From Halogranum gelatinilyticum (GTDB lineage: Archaea; Halobacteriota; Halobacteria; Halobacteriales; Haloferacaceae), in NCBI RefSeq assembly GCF_900103715.1, contig NZ_FNHL01000001.1:1-64000 (forward strand): a stretch of 64,000 nt of DNA, given 5' to 3'. Positions 17,391 to 26,752 of the stretch are shown piece after piece (within the stretch, counting starts at the first letter, position 1; each line of letters begins with the position of its first letter). The notes under the pieces were generated by a model. That model saw nothing but the letters and a program-made list of their open reading frames with translations, had not been told where the DNA came from and searched no databases. The position numbers and the translations under genes were made by a program.

Positions 17391-18383
17391 TCAGCCGAGC
17401 AGCCCGAGCGTCCACCGGACGAGTTCCGACCCCGCAAAGAGCGCTCCCTCGACGCGGGAGAGCACCCGGCCCGTCCACAGCGCGGCGACCATCACGGCCG
17501 ACACGACGAGCAGCCAGCCGAGCGTCTCCAATGCGGCCGGACTGACCGTCAGCGGCCGGAAAACGGCTCCGAGACCCATGACGGCGAGGACGTTGAACAC
17601 GTTGCTGCCGACAACGTTGCCGACGGAGACGCCGAGGCTGCCGCGACGGATGGCGACGAGCGAGACGGCGAACTCCGGTGTCGACGTCCCCGCCGCGACG
17701 ACGGTCCCGCCGATGACCCACTCGGAGACGCCCGCCCCGCGGGCCAGTGTCGACGCGGCCCCCACCAGGAGGTCGCCGCTCACGAGGACAATCGCCAGTC
17801 CGACGACCAGGAAGACGACGTCCCGGCCGGGGAACGCGACCCGTTCTGTCACCTTGCGCGTCACGGCCGAGACGGCGTCGTCGCGTTCGGTCTCACCCGT
17901 CGGCGACGTCTCCGCGGCCGTCGCCCGTTCGCTCGCGAGGAGATAGCCGGTGTACGCGAGAAACAGGCCGAGGAGGACGCCCCCTTCGAGGCGCGTCACG
18001 GTGAGGTCGAACAGGACCGCCCCGCCGACGAGCGTGCTCGCGAGGAGGACGACGCCGTCGCGCCGGACGAGCGTCTCGGCGATGGGGATGGCCCGGAACA
18101 ACGCGACGACACCGAGGATGAACGCCAGGTTGTAGACGTTCGAACCGAGGACGTTGGCGACCGCGATGTCGCCCAGCCCGTTGAGTGCGGCGTCGGCGGT
18201 GACCACCAGCTCGGGCGTGGACGTGCCAGCCGCGACGATGGTCAGCCCGATGGTCAGCTCCGAGAGCCCGGCACGCCGGGCGAGTCGGACGACCGAGTCG
18301 ACGAGGAGTCGTGCGCCGACCCAGAGCCCGAGCACCGTCGCGACGACGATGCCGAGTTGGACGGCAGTACTACCGGCGACCAT
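17391..18383 (-). CDS. Na+/Ca2+ exchanger family membrane protein
   Basis: This 330-residue cation/Ca2+ antiporter contains two homologous alpha repeats. These are GLTIVAAGTSTPELVV with NVLGSNVYN near residues 40-85, and GGTVVAAGTSTPEFAV with NVVGSNVFN near 235-280. The acidic residue in each GTSTPE loop is the ion-coordinating site of the family. Five hydrophobic segments per half are visible, joined by an acidic cytoplasmic loop (TSPTGETERDDAV). The start at 18383 (MVAGSTAVQ) precedes the first membrane helix directly; a longer frame adds hydrophilic, non-homologous sequence. It probably exports Ca2+ using the Na+ gradient. Confidence 0.92.
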   Translation of the reverse strand: MVAGSTAVQLGIVVATVLGLWVGARLLVDSVVRLARRAGLSELTIGLTIVAAGTSTPELVVTADAALNGLGDIAVANVLGSNVYNLAFILGVVALFRAIPIAETLVRRDGVVLLASTLVGGAVLFDLTVTRLEGGVLLGLFLAYTGYLLASERATAAETSPTGETERDDAVSAVTRKVTERVAFPGRDVVFLVVGLAIVLVSGDLLVGAASTLARGAGVSEWVIGGTVVAAGTSTPEFAVSLVAIRRGSLGVSVGNVVGSNVFNVLAVMGLGAVFRPLTVSPAALETLGWLLVVSAVMVAALWTGRVLSRVEGALFAGSELVRWTLGLLG

Positions 18384-18456
18384 CTTGTACGGAAAGACGA
18401 CTCGGGGGACGTGTATGAGCGTTGTGGACGGCCGGAGGACGGAACGGTGAGGCGAC

Positions 18457-19863
18457 TCAGTCGGCCGCCGGAGCACCGGACGCCTGTTCGGCCGCCCGCT
18501 CTAGCATCCCGGCACGCGTGGAGTACCAGTAGTAGACGCCGAGCCAGACCGCCGCCGCGACGTTCGAGAGCGTGACCGCCCAGAACGCCGCCTCGACGCC
18601 CCGCCCCAGCAGGAAGGCACCACCGGCCGCGATGGGCAGCCGAACCACCCAGTACTGCACCACCGTCGACCACATACTGACGTTCGTCCGACTCGCGCCG
18701 TTGAACCCGGCTTCGAGCGTCTTGATGCCGCCGAGCGCCCAGTAGCCGAAGACGAGAATCTGGAGATACAGCACCGTCGACTCCAGTGCCGCCCCGGAGA
18801 TGTCGGGAACGAACAGCTGGGCGATGGCCGCCGGGAAGAGATACTGGACGACGCCGATGGCCGAGAGACCGATGACGGCGAGACCGACACCGAACCACGT
18901 CGCGTGCTGTGCACGCTCGGGCTGGTCGGCTCCGAGGTTCTGTCCGATGACGCTCGTGGCGGCCTGGCCGATGCCGCTCGCGGGGACGAAGGCGATGGTC
19001 GCGACCCGCGCGCCGATGGTGTACGCGGCGAGACCGGCCGCGCCGCCAGCCAGCGAGACGACCGCGACCATGAGCAGGCGGGCGAACTGGCGGCCAGACT
19101 CCTGGACCGCGATTGGCGAGCCGACCTCGACGAGGTCCCGAAAGAGGTCCGGCTGGAGCGAGATGGACTCGCGCGTGAGCGTGAACTCGTTGCTGTCGCG
19201 AGTCATATACCAGAGGGCGACGAGCGCGCCGACAGCGTAGCCGATACCCGTCGCGAGGGCTGCTCCTTCGAGCCCCATCGCGGGGAACTCCCAGTAGCCG
19301 AGGATGAGGAAGGGGTCGAGGACGAGGTTGACGACGATGGCGACGAGGTTGATGACGAGCGCGGTCCGGGTGTCGCCCCAGGCGGTGAAGCCGCTCTCGA
19401 GCGTGTCACTGAGCGCGGAGGGGACGAGCGCGTAGACCGCGTGTGCGGTGAGATACGTGAGCGCCAGCGGCGCGACGGCCGCCGAGGGGTTCAGGAGACC
19501 GACGAGTTCCTCCCCGAAGACGACGACGACGCCGATGAGGACGAGTGCGATGGGGAGCGCGAGTGCGATGGCGTTGAACGGGACGCGCCTCGCGCCGACG
19601 ATGTCTTCGGCACCGACGCGTTGGGCGGTGAGTATCTGGCTCCCGACGAAGAGCATGATGAGCGGGACCATCAGCAGGGCCGTGTAGGGGATGACGAGTC
19701 CGACCGCGGCGACCGCCTCCTCGCCGAGGCGGCCGACCCAGAAGATGTCGACGACCTGCTGGGCGACCAACGCGAAGTTCTGCGCGACGAGTGGGGCCGC
19801 CAGAACGAGCAGCGCGCGCGGAATCGACCCCTCGGTGATCTCGTCTTTCGCGAGGTCGAACAT
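18457..19863 (-). CDS. MATE family efflux transporter
   Basis: This 468-residue, 12-helix transporter has two MATE domains related by an internal repeat. It begins MFDLAKDEITEGSIPRALLVLAAPLVAQNFA, the family N-terminus. It then shows VVDIFWVGRLGEEAVAAVGL near residue 40 and DTLESGFTAWGDTRTALVINL in the first half, with GQAATSVIGQNLGA in the second. It probably exports organic cations or drugs in exchange for Na+ or H+; the substrate is unknown. I chose 19863 because a TATA-like TTTATTC about 28 bases upstream predicts a leaderless transcript. The gene is divergent from lipA. Confidence 0.92.
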   Translation of the reverse strand: MFDLAKDEITEGSIPRALLVLAAPLVAQNFALVAQQVVDIFWVGRLGEEAVAAVGLVIPYTALLMVPLIMLFVGSQILTAQRVGAEDIVGARRVPFNAIALALPIALVLIGVVVVFGEELVGLLNPSAAVAPLALTYLTAHAVYALVPSALSDTLESGFTAWGDTRTALVINLVAIVVNLVLDPFLILGYWEFPAMGLEGAALATGIGYAVGALVALWYMTRDSNEFTLTRESISLQPDLFRDLVEVGSPIAVQESGRQFARLLMVAVVSLAGGAAGLAAYTIGARVATIAFVPASGIGQAATSVIGQNLGADQPERAQHATWFGVGLAVIGLSAIGVVQYLFPAAIAQLFVPDISGAALESTVLYLQILVFGYWALGGIKTLEAGFNGASRTNVSMWSTVVQYWVVRLPIAAGGAFLLGRGVEAAFWAVTLSNVAAAVWLGVYYWYSTRAGMLERAAEQASGAPAAD

Positions 19864-19991
19864 GATATGAATTTGTCGTTGGCGAGGTAGAATAAATGGT
19901 TGTCGGTGTTTGGCATGGGAGCCGCGGCCAGCGGCCACGCGGCCGCAGACGTAATGCTCACGTTTTTGGCTCCCGGCCCGAAGGGAGCATC

Positions 19992-20924
19992 ATGAGCAGC
20001 AGGCGCAAGCCGGACTGGCTGAAGATGCGACCACCGGCGGGCCAGCGCTTCACGGAAATCAAACAGAGCCTCCGCGACCGGAACCTCCACACGGTCTGCG
20101 AAGAGGCCAACTGCCCCAACCTCGGGGAGTGCTGGAGCGGCCGCGACGGGCCGGGCACGGCGACGTTCATGCTGATGGGCGACCGCTGTTCGCGCGGCTG
20201 TAACTTCTGTGACGTCCAAACAGGTGGAATGGAGCCGCTCGACCCCGACGAGCCCGCGAACGTCGCCGAGGCCGTCGCCGACATCGGCCTCGACTACGTC
20301 GTCCTCACCTCCGTCGACCGCGACGACTTGCCGGACCAGGGTGCGAGCCACTTCGCGCAGACGATTCGGGAGATCAAGGAACGGGACCCCTCGGTCCTCG
20401 TCGAGGTCCTCATCCCTGACTTCCAGGGCCGCCCGGACTGCGTCCGCCAGATCATCGAGGCCGGACCCGACGTCATCGCCCACAACATCGAGACGGTCGA
20501 GCGACTCCAGTGGCCGGTGCGCGACCGGAGAGCGAGATACGACCAGTCGCTGTCGGTGCTCGAACAGGTCGAGCGGGAGTCGGACATCTACACCAAGACG
20601 AGCATCATGCTCGGGCTCGGCGAGTACGACCACGAGATCTACCAGACGCTCTCGGACCTCCGGGAGGCCGACGTCGACATCGTGACGCTCGGGCAGTATC
20701 TCCAGCCCTCGCGCTCACATCTCGACGTGTTCGAGTACGTCCACCCCGACGCGTTCGAGACGTGGCAACAGGTGGCAGAGGACGAACTCGGCTTCCTCTA
20801 CTGCGCCTCGGGACCGATGGTCCGTTCGTCGTACAAGGCGGGCGAACTGTTCGTCGACGCCCTGCTCCGCGACGGCAAGAGCGTCGACCAGGCCCGTGCG
20901 GAGGCCCGCGCGGCGAGTCACTGA
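19992..20924 (+). CDS. lipA: Lipoyl synthase
   Basis: This 310-residue radical SAM enzyme inserts two sulfurs into protein-bound octanoyl groups to make lipoyl cofactor. It has both iron-sulfur motifs: [12 protein letters not shown] near residues 36-47 (auxiliary cluster) and CSRGCNFC near 65-72 (SAM cluster). A C-terminal RSSYKAGE supplies the Ser ligand of the auxiliary cluster. The ATG at 19992 gives the usual family N-terminus. The gene sits upstream of pdhA-pdhB-pdhC-lpdA, whose E2 carries a lipoyl domain, so it likely serves that complex. A separate 301-base intergenic region with its own promoter precedes pdhA. Confidence 0.96.
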   Translation: MSSRRKPDWLKMRPPAGQRFTEIKQSLRDRNLHTVCEEANCPNLGECWSGRDGPGTATFMLMGDRCSRGCNFCDVQTGGMEPLDPDEPANVAEAVADIGLDYVVLTSVDRDDLPDQGASHFAQTIREIKERDPSVLVEVLIPDFQGRPDCVRQIIEAGPDVIAHNIETVERLQWPVRDRRARYDQSLSVLEQVERESDIYTKTSIMLGLGEYDHEIYQTLSDLREADVDIVTLGQYLQPSRSHLDVFEYVHPDAFETWQQVAEDELGFLYCASGPMVRSSYKAGELFVDALLRDGKSVDQARAEARAASH

Positions 20925-21225
20925 GCAGTCAATTCGGCGTGAGTCGTCCGTTGCCGACGCCGTCAGCCGATTTCTGTCTGGACGACCTGCTTGCGACACG
21001 ACCACACACCACACGCCTGTCAGGAATTCTTCCCGTTCGTCCATTAACGACCCCCGAACGGTCGTTCCGTCTAACGATTCGTCCATATTCCGGACAAGCA
21101 CAGAAAATTCGTCCGTTTCTTGCGGCGGAATTGGACAGATACGACCGAGACTGGCAAGAATCCTAACTATAGTAAACTATTTACGAAAATCATTTAATGC
21201 GGGCGAGTGACCCTTCGCGTATGCA
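20925..21225. other. Regulatory intergenic region upstream of pdhA
   Basis: No gene fits in these 301 bases. It holds three direct copies of TTCGTCC at 21036-21042, 21078-21084 and 21108-21114. It also holds the inverted pairs GTCC/GGAC (21081-21095) and CGGAC/GTCCG (21091-21115), and an 8-bp palindrome ACTATAGT at 21166-21173. The last 60 bases are AT-rich and hold the promoter. The copies lie about 80-160 bases upstream of the TATA box, where transcription-factor sites would be expected. The regulator is unknown. Confidence 0.55.
21184..21198 (+). promoter_or_regulatory. Promoter of the pdhABC-lpdA operon
   Basis: CGAAAA (BRE-like) followed by TTTAAT at 21193-21198 lies about 30 bases before the ATG at 21226. 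That spacing predicts initiation at or next to the start codon, so the operon mRNA should be leaderless. Confidence 0.6.
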
Positions 21226-22344
21226 ATGGAGGGTGCGACCGTGAGTACGCTGCAACGGGACCCCGAGGAACAGGTACAGGTCCTCGACGAGAACGGCGGT
21301 GTCGTCGGTGAGGTACCGGATATCGCCGACGACGAACTCGTCGAGATGTACCGTGCGATGCGGCTGGCTCGACACTTCGACAAACGCGCCGTCAGCCTCC
21401 AGCGGCAGGGCCGGATGGGGACCTACCCCCCGCTCTCCGGGCAGGAAGGCGCCCAGATCGGGAGCGTCATGGCACTGGACGACGACGACTGGATGTTCCC
21501 GAGCTACCGTGAACACGGCGGCGCGGTCGTCCGCGGTGTCCCCCTGACCCAGACGCTGCTCTACTGGATGGGCCACGAGGACGGCAACAGGATGGCTGAG
21601 GGCGTCAACGTCTTCCCGGTCGCCGTCCCCATCTCGACGCAGATCCTCCACGCCACCGGCGCGGCGTGGGCGTCGAAGCTCAAGGGCAACGACGACGAGG
21701 CGTTCATCTGTTACTTCGGCGACGGCGGCACCAGCGAGGGCGACTTCCACGAGGGGCTCAACTTCGCGGGCGTCTTCGACACCCCGAACGTCTTCTTCTG
21801 CAACAACAACCAGTGGGCCATCTCGGTCCCCCGCGAGCGACAGACCGCCTCGAAGACCATCGCCCAGAAGGCCCACGCCTACGGTTTCGAGGGCGTGCAG
21901 GTCGACGGGATGGACCCGCTGGCCGTCTACAAGGTCACCCGCGAGGCCGTCGAGAAGGCGAAGAACCCCGGCGACCGCCGCCGACCGACGCTCATCGAGG
22001 CCGTCCAGTACCGCTTCGGTGCGCACACCACCGCCGACGACCCGACCGTCTACCGCGACAGCGACGAGGTCGAGAAGTGGAAGGCGAAGGACCCCATTCC
22101 ACGCCTCGAAACGTTCCTCCGCGAGACGGGACGGCTCGACGACGAGTCCGTCGACGCCGTCACCCAGTCCGTCGAGGACCAGGTGGCCGACGCCATCGCC
22201 GAGGCCGAGTCGGTCCCGCGTCCGGAGCCCTCGGAGATGTTCGAGCACGTCTACAGCGAGATGCCCGACCATCTCCGCGAGCAGATGGACGACCTCGAGT
22301 CCCTGCGCGACCAGTTCGGCGACGAAGCATTCCTGAGAGAGTAA
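21226..22344 (+). CDS. pdhA: 2-oxoacid dehydrogenase E1 alpha subunit
   Basis: This 372-residue subunit decarboxylates a 2-oxoacid with thiamin diphosphate and passes the acyl group to E2 lipoate. The ThDP/Mg motif runs GDGGTSEGDFHEGLNFAGVF and ends in NNNQWAIS, near residues 165-200. The phosphorylation-loop-like RFGAHTTADDPT lies near 265. Whether pyruvate or branched-chain 2-oxoacids are the substrate is not readable from sequence. Haloarchaea carry several such complexes and also use ferredoxin-dependent pyruvate oxidation. The ATG at 21226 fits a leaderless promoter; a GTG at 21241 is an alternative start. It is first in a tight four-gene operon, nine bases from pdhB. Confidence 0.94.
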   Translation: MEGATVSTLQRDPEEQVQVLDENGGVVGEVPDIADDELVEMYRAMRLARHFDKRAVSLQRQGRMGTYPPLSGQEGAQIGSVMALDDDDWMFPSYREHGGAVVRGVPLTQTLLYWMGHEDGNRMAEGVNVFPVAVPISTQILHATGAAWASKLKGNDDEAFICYFGDGGTSEGDFHEGLNFAGVFDTPNVFFCNNNQWAISVPRERQTASKTIAQKAHAYGFEGVQVDGMDPLAVYKVTREAVEKAKNPGDRRRPTLIEAVQYRFGAHTTADDPTVYRDSDEVEKWKAKDPIPRLETFLRETGRLDDESVDAVTQSVEDQVADAIAEAESVPRPEPSEMFEHVYSEMPDHLREQMDDLESLRDQFGDEAFLRE

Positions 22345-22353
22345 GCGAACCAC

Positions 22354-23337
22354 ATGAGCGCACAAAACCTCACCATAGTCCAAGCAGTACGGGACGGTCT
22401 CTACACCGAAATGAAGCAGGACGGCGACGTGGTCGTCCTCGGCGAAGACGTCGGCAAGAACGGCGGCGTCTTCCGCGCCACCGAAGGTCTCTACGACGAG
22501 TTCGGCGGGGACCGCGTCATCGACACGCCGCTCGCGGAGTCCGGCATCGTCGGGACCTCCATCGGCATGGCCGCCTACGGCCTGAAGCCGGTCCCCGAGA
22601 TGCAGTTCTCGGGGTTCATGTACCCCGCGTTCGACCAGATCGTCTCCCACGCCGCGCGCCTGCGCAACCGGAGCCGAGGGCGGTTCACCTGTCCGATGGT
22701 CGTCCGCGCGCCCTACGGCGGCGGCATCCGCGCGCCCGAACACCACTCCGAGTCCAAGGAGGCGTTCTACGCCCACGAAGCCGGCCTGAAGGTGGTCATC
22801 CCCTCGACGCCGTACGACACGAAGGGACTGCTCATCTCGGCCATCCGCGACCCCGACCCGGTCATCTTCCTCGAACCCAAACTCATCTACCGCGCGTTCC
22901 GCGGTGAGGTGCCCGAGGAGGACTACGAGGTCCCCATCGGCGAGGCCGCCGTCCGCCGCGAGGGCACGGACATCTCCGTGTTCACCTACGGCGCGATGAG
23001 CCGTCCCACGGTCGAGGCCGCCGAGAACCTCGAAGAGGAGGGCGTCAGCGTCGAGGTCGTCGACCTCCGGACGGTCTCCCCGCTCGACGAGGAGACCATC
23101 GTCGAATCGTTCAAGAAGACCGGCCGCGCGGCCGTCGTCCACGAGGCACCCAAGAAGGGCGGTCTCGCCGGCGAGATTACGGCCGTGATTCAGGAGGAGG
23201 CGCTTCTCTACCAGGAGGCACCGGTCGAGCGTATCACCGGGTTCGACGTCCCGTTCCCGCTGTACGCGCTGGAAGACTACTACCTGCCCTCGGTCGCCCG
23301 CATCGAGGAGGGAATCCGCAACGCAGTGGGGTTCTAA
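22354..23337 (+). CDS. pdhB: 2-oxoacid dehydrogenase E1 beta subunit
   Basis: This 327-residue partner of E1 alpha has a transketolase pyrimidine-binding domain (residues 1-180). Features there are LGEDVGKNGGVFRATEGL near 27 and DTPLAESGIVGTSIGMA near 55. A C-terminal transketolase domain follows, with VVDLRTVSPLDEETI near 235 and VVHEAPKKGGLAGEI near 260. Full family length. It follows pdhA by nine bases, and a single base separates its stop from the pdhC start. Together with E1 alpha it forms the alpha2beta2 decarboxylase. Confidence 0.95.
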   Translation: MSAQNLTIVQAVRDGLYTEMKQDGDVVVLGEDVGKNGGVFRATEGLYDEFGGDRVIDTPLAESGIVGTSIGMAAYGLKPVPEMQFSGFMYPAFDQIVSHAARLRNRSRGRFTCPMVVRAPYGGGIRAPEHHSESKEAFYAHEAGLKVVIPSTPYDTKGLLISAIRDPDPVIFLEPKLIYRAFRGEVPEEDYEVPIGEAAVRREGTDISVFTYGAMSRPTVEAAENLEEEGVSVEVVDLRTVSPLDEETIVESFKKTGRAAVVHEAPKKGGLAGEITAVIQEEALLYQEAPVERITGFDVPFPLYALEDYYLPSVARIEEGIRNAVGF

Positions 23338-23338
23338 C

Positions 23339-24943
23339 ATGGGAACGAAGGACTTCAAACTCCCCGACGTCGGCGAAGGTGTCGCGGAAGGCGAACTCGT
23401 CTCGTGGCTCGTCGGTCCCGGCGACACAGTCGAAGAGGACCAGCCCGTCGCCGAGGTCGAGACCGACAAGGCACTCGTCGAGGTGCCGTCGCCGTACAAT
23501 GGAACGGTCAAAGAGCTGCACGTCGAGGAAGGGACGATGGTCCCCGTCGGCGACGTCATCATCACCTACGAGGTCGCAGGCGAGGGCGACGAGCCTGCCG
23601 ATCCAGCGGCCGAAACCGAACCCGAGGAGACTTCGGAAGCGGAACCCGCGGAATCAGAGACCGAACCGGCCGAAGCAGCGACCGAGGACGCCGAACCGGC
23701 CGAGTCGTCGGCGAAGGGCGGCCGCGTCTTCGCGGCACCCAGCGCGCGACGGCTGGCCCGTGAACTCGGCGTCGACATCGCGACGGTCGAGGGAAGCGGC
23801 CCGAGCGGCCGCGTGACCGACGCCGACGTCCGGCAGGCCGCCGAGGCTGGCGAGGCTGGCGGAGAGACGGCAGAAGCGGACGAGGACGACGGTCCCCGCG
23901 ACGTCGACATCGACGACGGGGAATCCTCGGTGACGAAGCGCGAGGAGGCCGCCAACGGCGAGACGCCGTCGGATGCCCCCGACGCAGCGGGTCGCAACCG
24001 GACGCTGGCCGCACCGGCGACGCGCCGGCTGGCGAACGAGCAGGGCGTCGACCTGAACGACGTGCCCGCGACCGAACAGCGCGACGGCGAGGCGTTCGTC
24101 TCCGCCGCCGCGGTGACGGAGTACGCCGAGGCCCAGCGAGCGGCGCAAGAGGCCGACGCACAGGCCGTCTCGGAAGCGGGAGCGTCCGAGACCGAAACGG
24201 ACGCCGAGCCGTCGGCAGCCGCGCCCGCTGGTGGCGAGGGTGGCCTGTCGGGTGAGCGCATCCCCTACAGAGGAGTCCGCCGCACCATCGGCGAGGCGAT
24301 GCAGAACTCGAAGTTCACCGCGCCGCACGTCACCCACCACGACAGCACCGACGTGAGCGCGCTGGTCGAACTCCGTGCGGAGCTGAAGGAAGTGGCCGCA
24401 GAGCGCGACGTGAAGCTCAGCTACATGCCGTTCGTGATGAAGGCCATCGCGGCGGCGTTGAAGCAGTATCCCTACATGAACGCGACGCTCGACGAGGAGA
24501 ACGAGGAGATCGTCCTCCGCGACGAGTACCACATCGGCGTCGCCGTCGCGACGGACGCGGGGCTCATGGTTCCGGTCGTCGAGGACGTCGACAAGAAGGG
24601 ACTGCTCGAAATCGCCGAAGACATGAACGACAAGATCGAGCGGGCTCGGGACCGCTCCATCTCGCGGGACGAACTCCGCGGCAGTACGTTCACCATCACC
24701 AACTTCGGCGTCGTCGGCGGCGAGTACGCCACGCCCATCATCAACTATCCCGAGGTCGGTATCATGGGTCTCGGCGAGCTGACGGAGCGGCCGGTCGTGG
24801 AGGACGGCGAGGTCGTCGCCCGCCACACGCTGCCGCTGTCGCTGTCTATCGACCACCGCATCCTCGATGGTGCGGTGGCCGCGCAGTTCGCGAACAAGGT
24901 CATGGAGTACCTGCAACACCCCAAACTGCTGCTACTCGAATAA
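23339..24943 (+). CDS. pdhC: Dihydrolipoamide acyltransferase E2, with two binding domains
   Basis: This 534-residue core of the complex has an N-terminal lipoyl domain with the lipoylated Lys in ETDKALVEV near residue 43. A Glu/Ala/Pro-rich acidic linker follows. There are then two peripheral-subunit-binding domains: APSARRLARELGVDI near 132 and APATRRLANEQGVDL near 222. They are separated by another acidic linker. The C-terminal acyltransferase domain begins near 305 and carries the catalytic DHRILDG near 505. Most single-lipoyl E2 proteins have one binding domain, so the duplication is notable. The stop and the lpdA ATG are one base apart. Confidence 0.95.
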   Translation: MGTKDFKLPDVGEGVAEGELVSWLVGPGDTVEEDQPVAEVETDKALVEVPSPYNGTVKELHVEEGTMVPVGDVIITYEVAGEGDEPADPAAETEPEETSEAEPAESETEPAEAATEDAEPAESSAKGGRVFAAPSARRLARELGVDIATVEGSGPSGRVTDADVRQAAEAGEAGGETAEADEDDGPRDVDIDDGESSVTKREEAANGETPSDAPDAAGRNRTLAAPATRRLANEQGVDLNDVPATEQRDGEAFVSAAAVTEYAEAQRAAQEADAQAVSEAGASETETDAEPSAAAPAGGEGGLSGERIPYRGVRRTIGEAMQNSKFTAPHVTHHDSTDVSALVELRAELKEVAAERDVKLSYMPFVMKAIAAALKQYPYMNATLDEENEEIVLRDEYHIGVAVATDAGLMVPVVEDVDKKGLLEIAEDMNDKIERARDRSISRDELRGSTFTITNFGVVGGEYATPIINYPEVGIMGLGELTERPVVEDGEVVARHTLPLSLSIDHRILDGAVAAQFANKVMEYLQHPKLLLLE

Positions 24944-24944
24944 T

Positions 24945-26369
24945 ATGGTCGTCGGAGACATCTCAACCGGAACCGAAGTACTGGTCATCGGCGCGGGACC
25001 GGGCGGCTACGTGGCCGCCATCCGCGCCGCACAGAAGGGTCTCGACACGACGCTCGTCGAGAAAGACGCCTACGGAGGCACCTGCCTGAACCACGGCTGT
25101 ATCCCCTCGAAAGCCTACATCACGGGCGCGAACCTCGCCTACGACGCGGGCAACGCCGAGGAGATGGGCATCCACGCCGACCCCGCCGTCGACATGGCGG
25201 CCATGCGCGAGTGGAAGGACGGCGTCGTCGACCAGCTGACCGGCGGCGTCGAGAAGCTCTGTAAGGCCAACGGCGTCAACCTCGTCAAGGGGACGGCGTC
25301 GTTCAAGGACGAGTCGAGTGTCCGCGTCGCCCACGGCGGCGAGGGCCAAGGAAGCGAGACCATCGAGTTCGAGCACTGTATCATCGCGACCGGGAGCCGT
25401 CCGATGCAGATTCCCGGCTTCGAGTTCGCCGACGACGAGGTGCTGTCGTCGCGCGACGCGCTCGGACTGGAGTACGTCCCGAACCGCCTCGTCGTCGTCG
25501 GCGCGGGCTACATCGGGATGGAGCTGTCGACCGTCTTCGCCAAGCTCGGCGCGGACGTCACCGTCGTCGAGATGCTGGACGACGTCCTGCCCGGCTACGA
25601 GGACGACGTCGCTCGCGTCGTCAAGAAACGCGCGGAGTCGCTCGGTATCGACTTCCACTTCGGCGAGGGCGCGTCGGGCTGGGAGGACAACGGCGACGCT
25701 ATCACCGTCACCACCGAGACCGAAGACGGCGAGGAGTCGAGCTACGTCGCCGACGACGTCTTGGTTGCTGTCGGCCGCAGTCCCGTCACGGACACGCTCG
25801 GTCTCGAAAACGCCGGTCTCGAAACGGACGAGCGGGGCTTCATCGAGACGGACGAGCAGGCACGCACCGCCGTCGAGGGCATCTTCGCCGTCGGCGACGT
25901 CGCGGGCGAGCCGATGCTCGCGCACAAGGGAAGTACCGAGGGCATCGTCGCCGCGGAGGTCATCGCCGGCGAACCCGCCGCGCTCGATTATCAAGCGATT
26001 CCCGCCGCGGTCTTCACCGACCCCGAAATCGGGACGGTCGGCATGACCGAAGCCGAGGCCGAGGAGATGGGCTTTACGCCCGTCGTCGGCCAGTTCCCGT
26101 TCAACGCAAGCGGGCGGGCGATGACGACGGGCCACACCGACGGCTTCGTCCGCATCGTCGCCGACGAGGAGAGCGGCTTCGTCCTCGGCGGCCAGATCGT
26201 CGGTCCCGAGGCCTCGGAACTCGTCGCCGAGGTCGCGCTCGCCATCGAGATGGGCGCGACGCTCGAAGACCTCGCCGCGACGGTCCACACCCACCCCACG
26301 CTCGCCGAGTCGGTCATGGAGGCCGCCGAGAACGCGATGGGCCAGGCCATCCACACGCTGAACCGGTAG
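24945..26369 (+). CDS. lpdA: Dihydrolipoyl dehydrogenase (E3)
   Basis: This 474-residue FAD enzyme reoxidises dihydrolipoyl groups on E2 and reduces NAD+. It shows the FAD dinucleotide fold VIGAGPGGYVAA near residue 14 and the redox disulfide GGTCLNHGCIPSK near 45. It also has the NAD fold VVVGAGYIGMELS near 185, AVGDVAGEPMLAHK near 320 and a C-terminal HTHPTLAES with the catalytic His-Glu pair. It is last in pdhABC-lpdA and converges with a lipoprotein gene 20 bases away. The start at 24945 is the first ATG after the pdhC stop and gives the normal N-terminus. Confidence 0.97.
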   Translation: MVVGDISTGTEVLVIGAGPGGYVAAIRAAQKGLDTTLVEKDAYGGTCLNHGCIPSKAYITGANLAYDAGNAEEMGIHADPAVDMAAMREWKDGVVDQLTGGVEKLCKANGVNLVKGTASFKDESSVRVAHGGEGQGSETIEFEHCIIATGSRPMQIPGFEFADDEVLSSRDALGLEYVPNRLVVVGAGYIGMELSTVFAKLGADVTVVEMLDDVLPGYEDDVARVVKKRAESLGIDFHFGEGASGWEDNGDAITVTTETEDGEESSYVADDVLVAVGRSPVTDTLGLENAGLETDERGFIETDEQARTAVEGIFAVGDVAGEPMLAHKGSTEGIVAAEVIAGEPAALDYQAIPAAVFTDPEIGTVGMTEAEAEEMGFTPVVGQFPFNASGRAMTTGHTDGFVRIVADEESGFVLGGQIVGPEASELVAEVALAIEMGATLEDLAATVHTHPTLAESVMEAAENAMGQAIHTLNR

Positions 26370-26389
26370 GTCGGCCGACGTCCGACTTT

Positions 26390-26752
26390 TCAGTCTTCTT
26401 CAACTTCGTCGCAAGCGAGACCGTCCTGTCCCCGTTCGCGGAGGCACGCCTCCGCCGTCGGAGTCGGCGTCTGCGTCCCTGTCGACGGTGGCGGAGCTGT
26501 CACCGTCGCCGCCGGGGTCGTCGCGGCTGCCGTCGCCGTTGGGGTCGTCACAGTCACGACCTGCGAACCGTCGGCCGTCGCCGAGGCTGGGGCCACCGGC
26601 TCCGGGTCCGGAGTCTCGGCCGTGTCGGCCGTCGTCGTCCCGGCGACGCGGTCGACCATCGGGGCGGGCAGGGACGGTCCCGGCGAGCCGCTACAGCCAG
26701 CGAGGACGACGGTGGCGACGAGGAGTGTCGCCACCGCAGCGGCGTGCTGCAT
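26390..26752 (-). CDS. Small low-complexity lipoprotein, function unknown
   Basis: This 120-residue protein has a signal peptide (MQHAAAVATLLVATVVLAGC) ending in a lipobox Cys at residue 20. After that the chain is Thr/Pro/Ala/Val-rich and disordered-looking up to residue 105. It ends in a short acidic tail with two Cys (ACLRERGQDGLACDEVEED) that could form a disulfide. Such Thr-rich stretches are often glycosylated in haloarchaea, but that is inference. I know no family. The start at 26752 places the hydrophobic core correctly. It converges on lpdA and diverges from the phosphate-transporter gene. Confidence 0.65.
   Translation of the reverse strand: MQHAAAVATLLVATVVLAGCSGSPGPSLPAPMVDRVAGTTTADTAETPDPEPVAPASATADGSQVVTVTTPTATAAATTPAATVTAPPPSTGTQTPTPTAEACLRERGQDGLACDEVEED

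Noticed and set aside
15623-17545. Long plus-strand open frame opposite the helicase
   Set aside because: It is an antisense shadow; the minus strand encodes all the helicase motifs.
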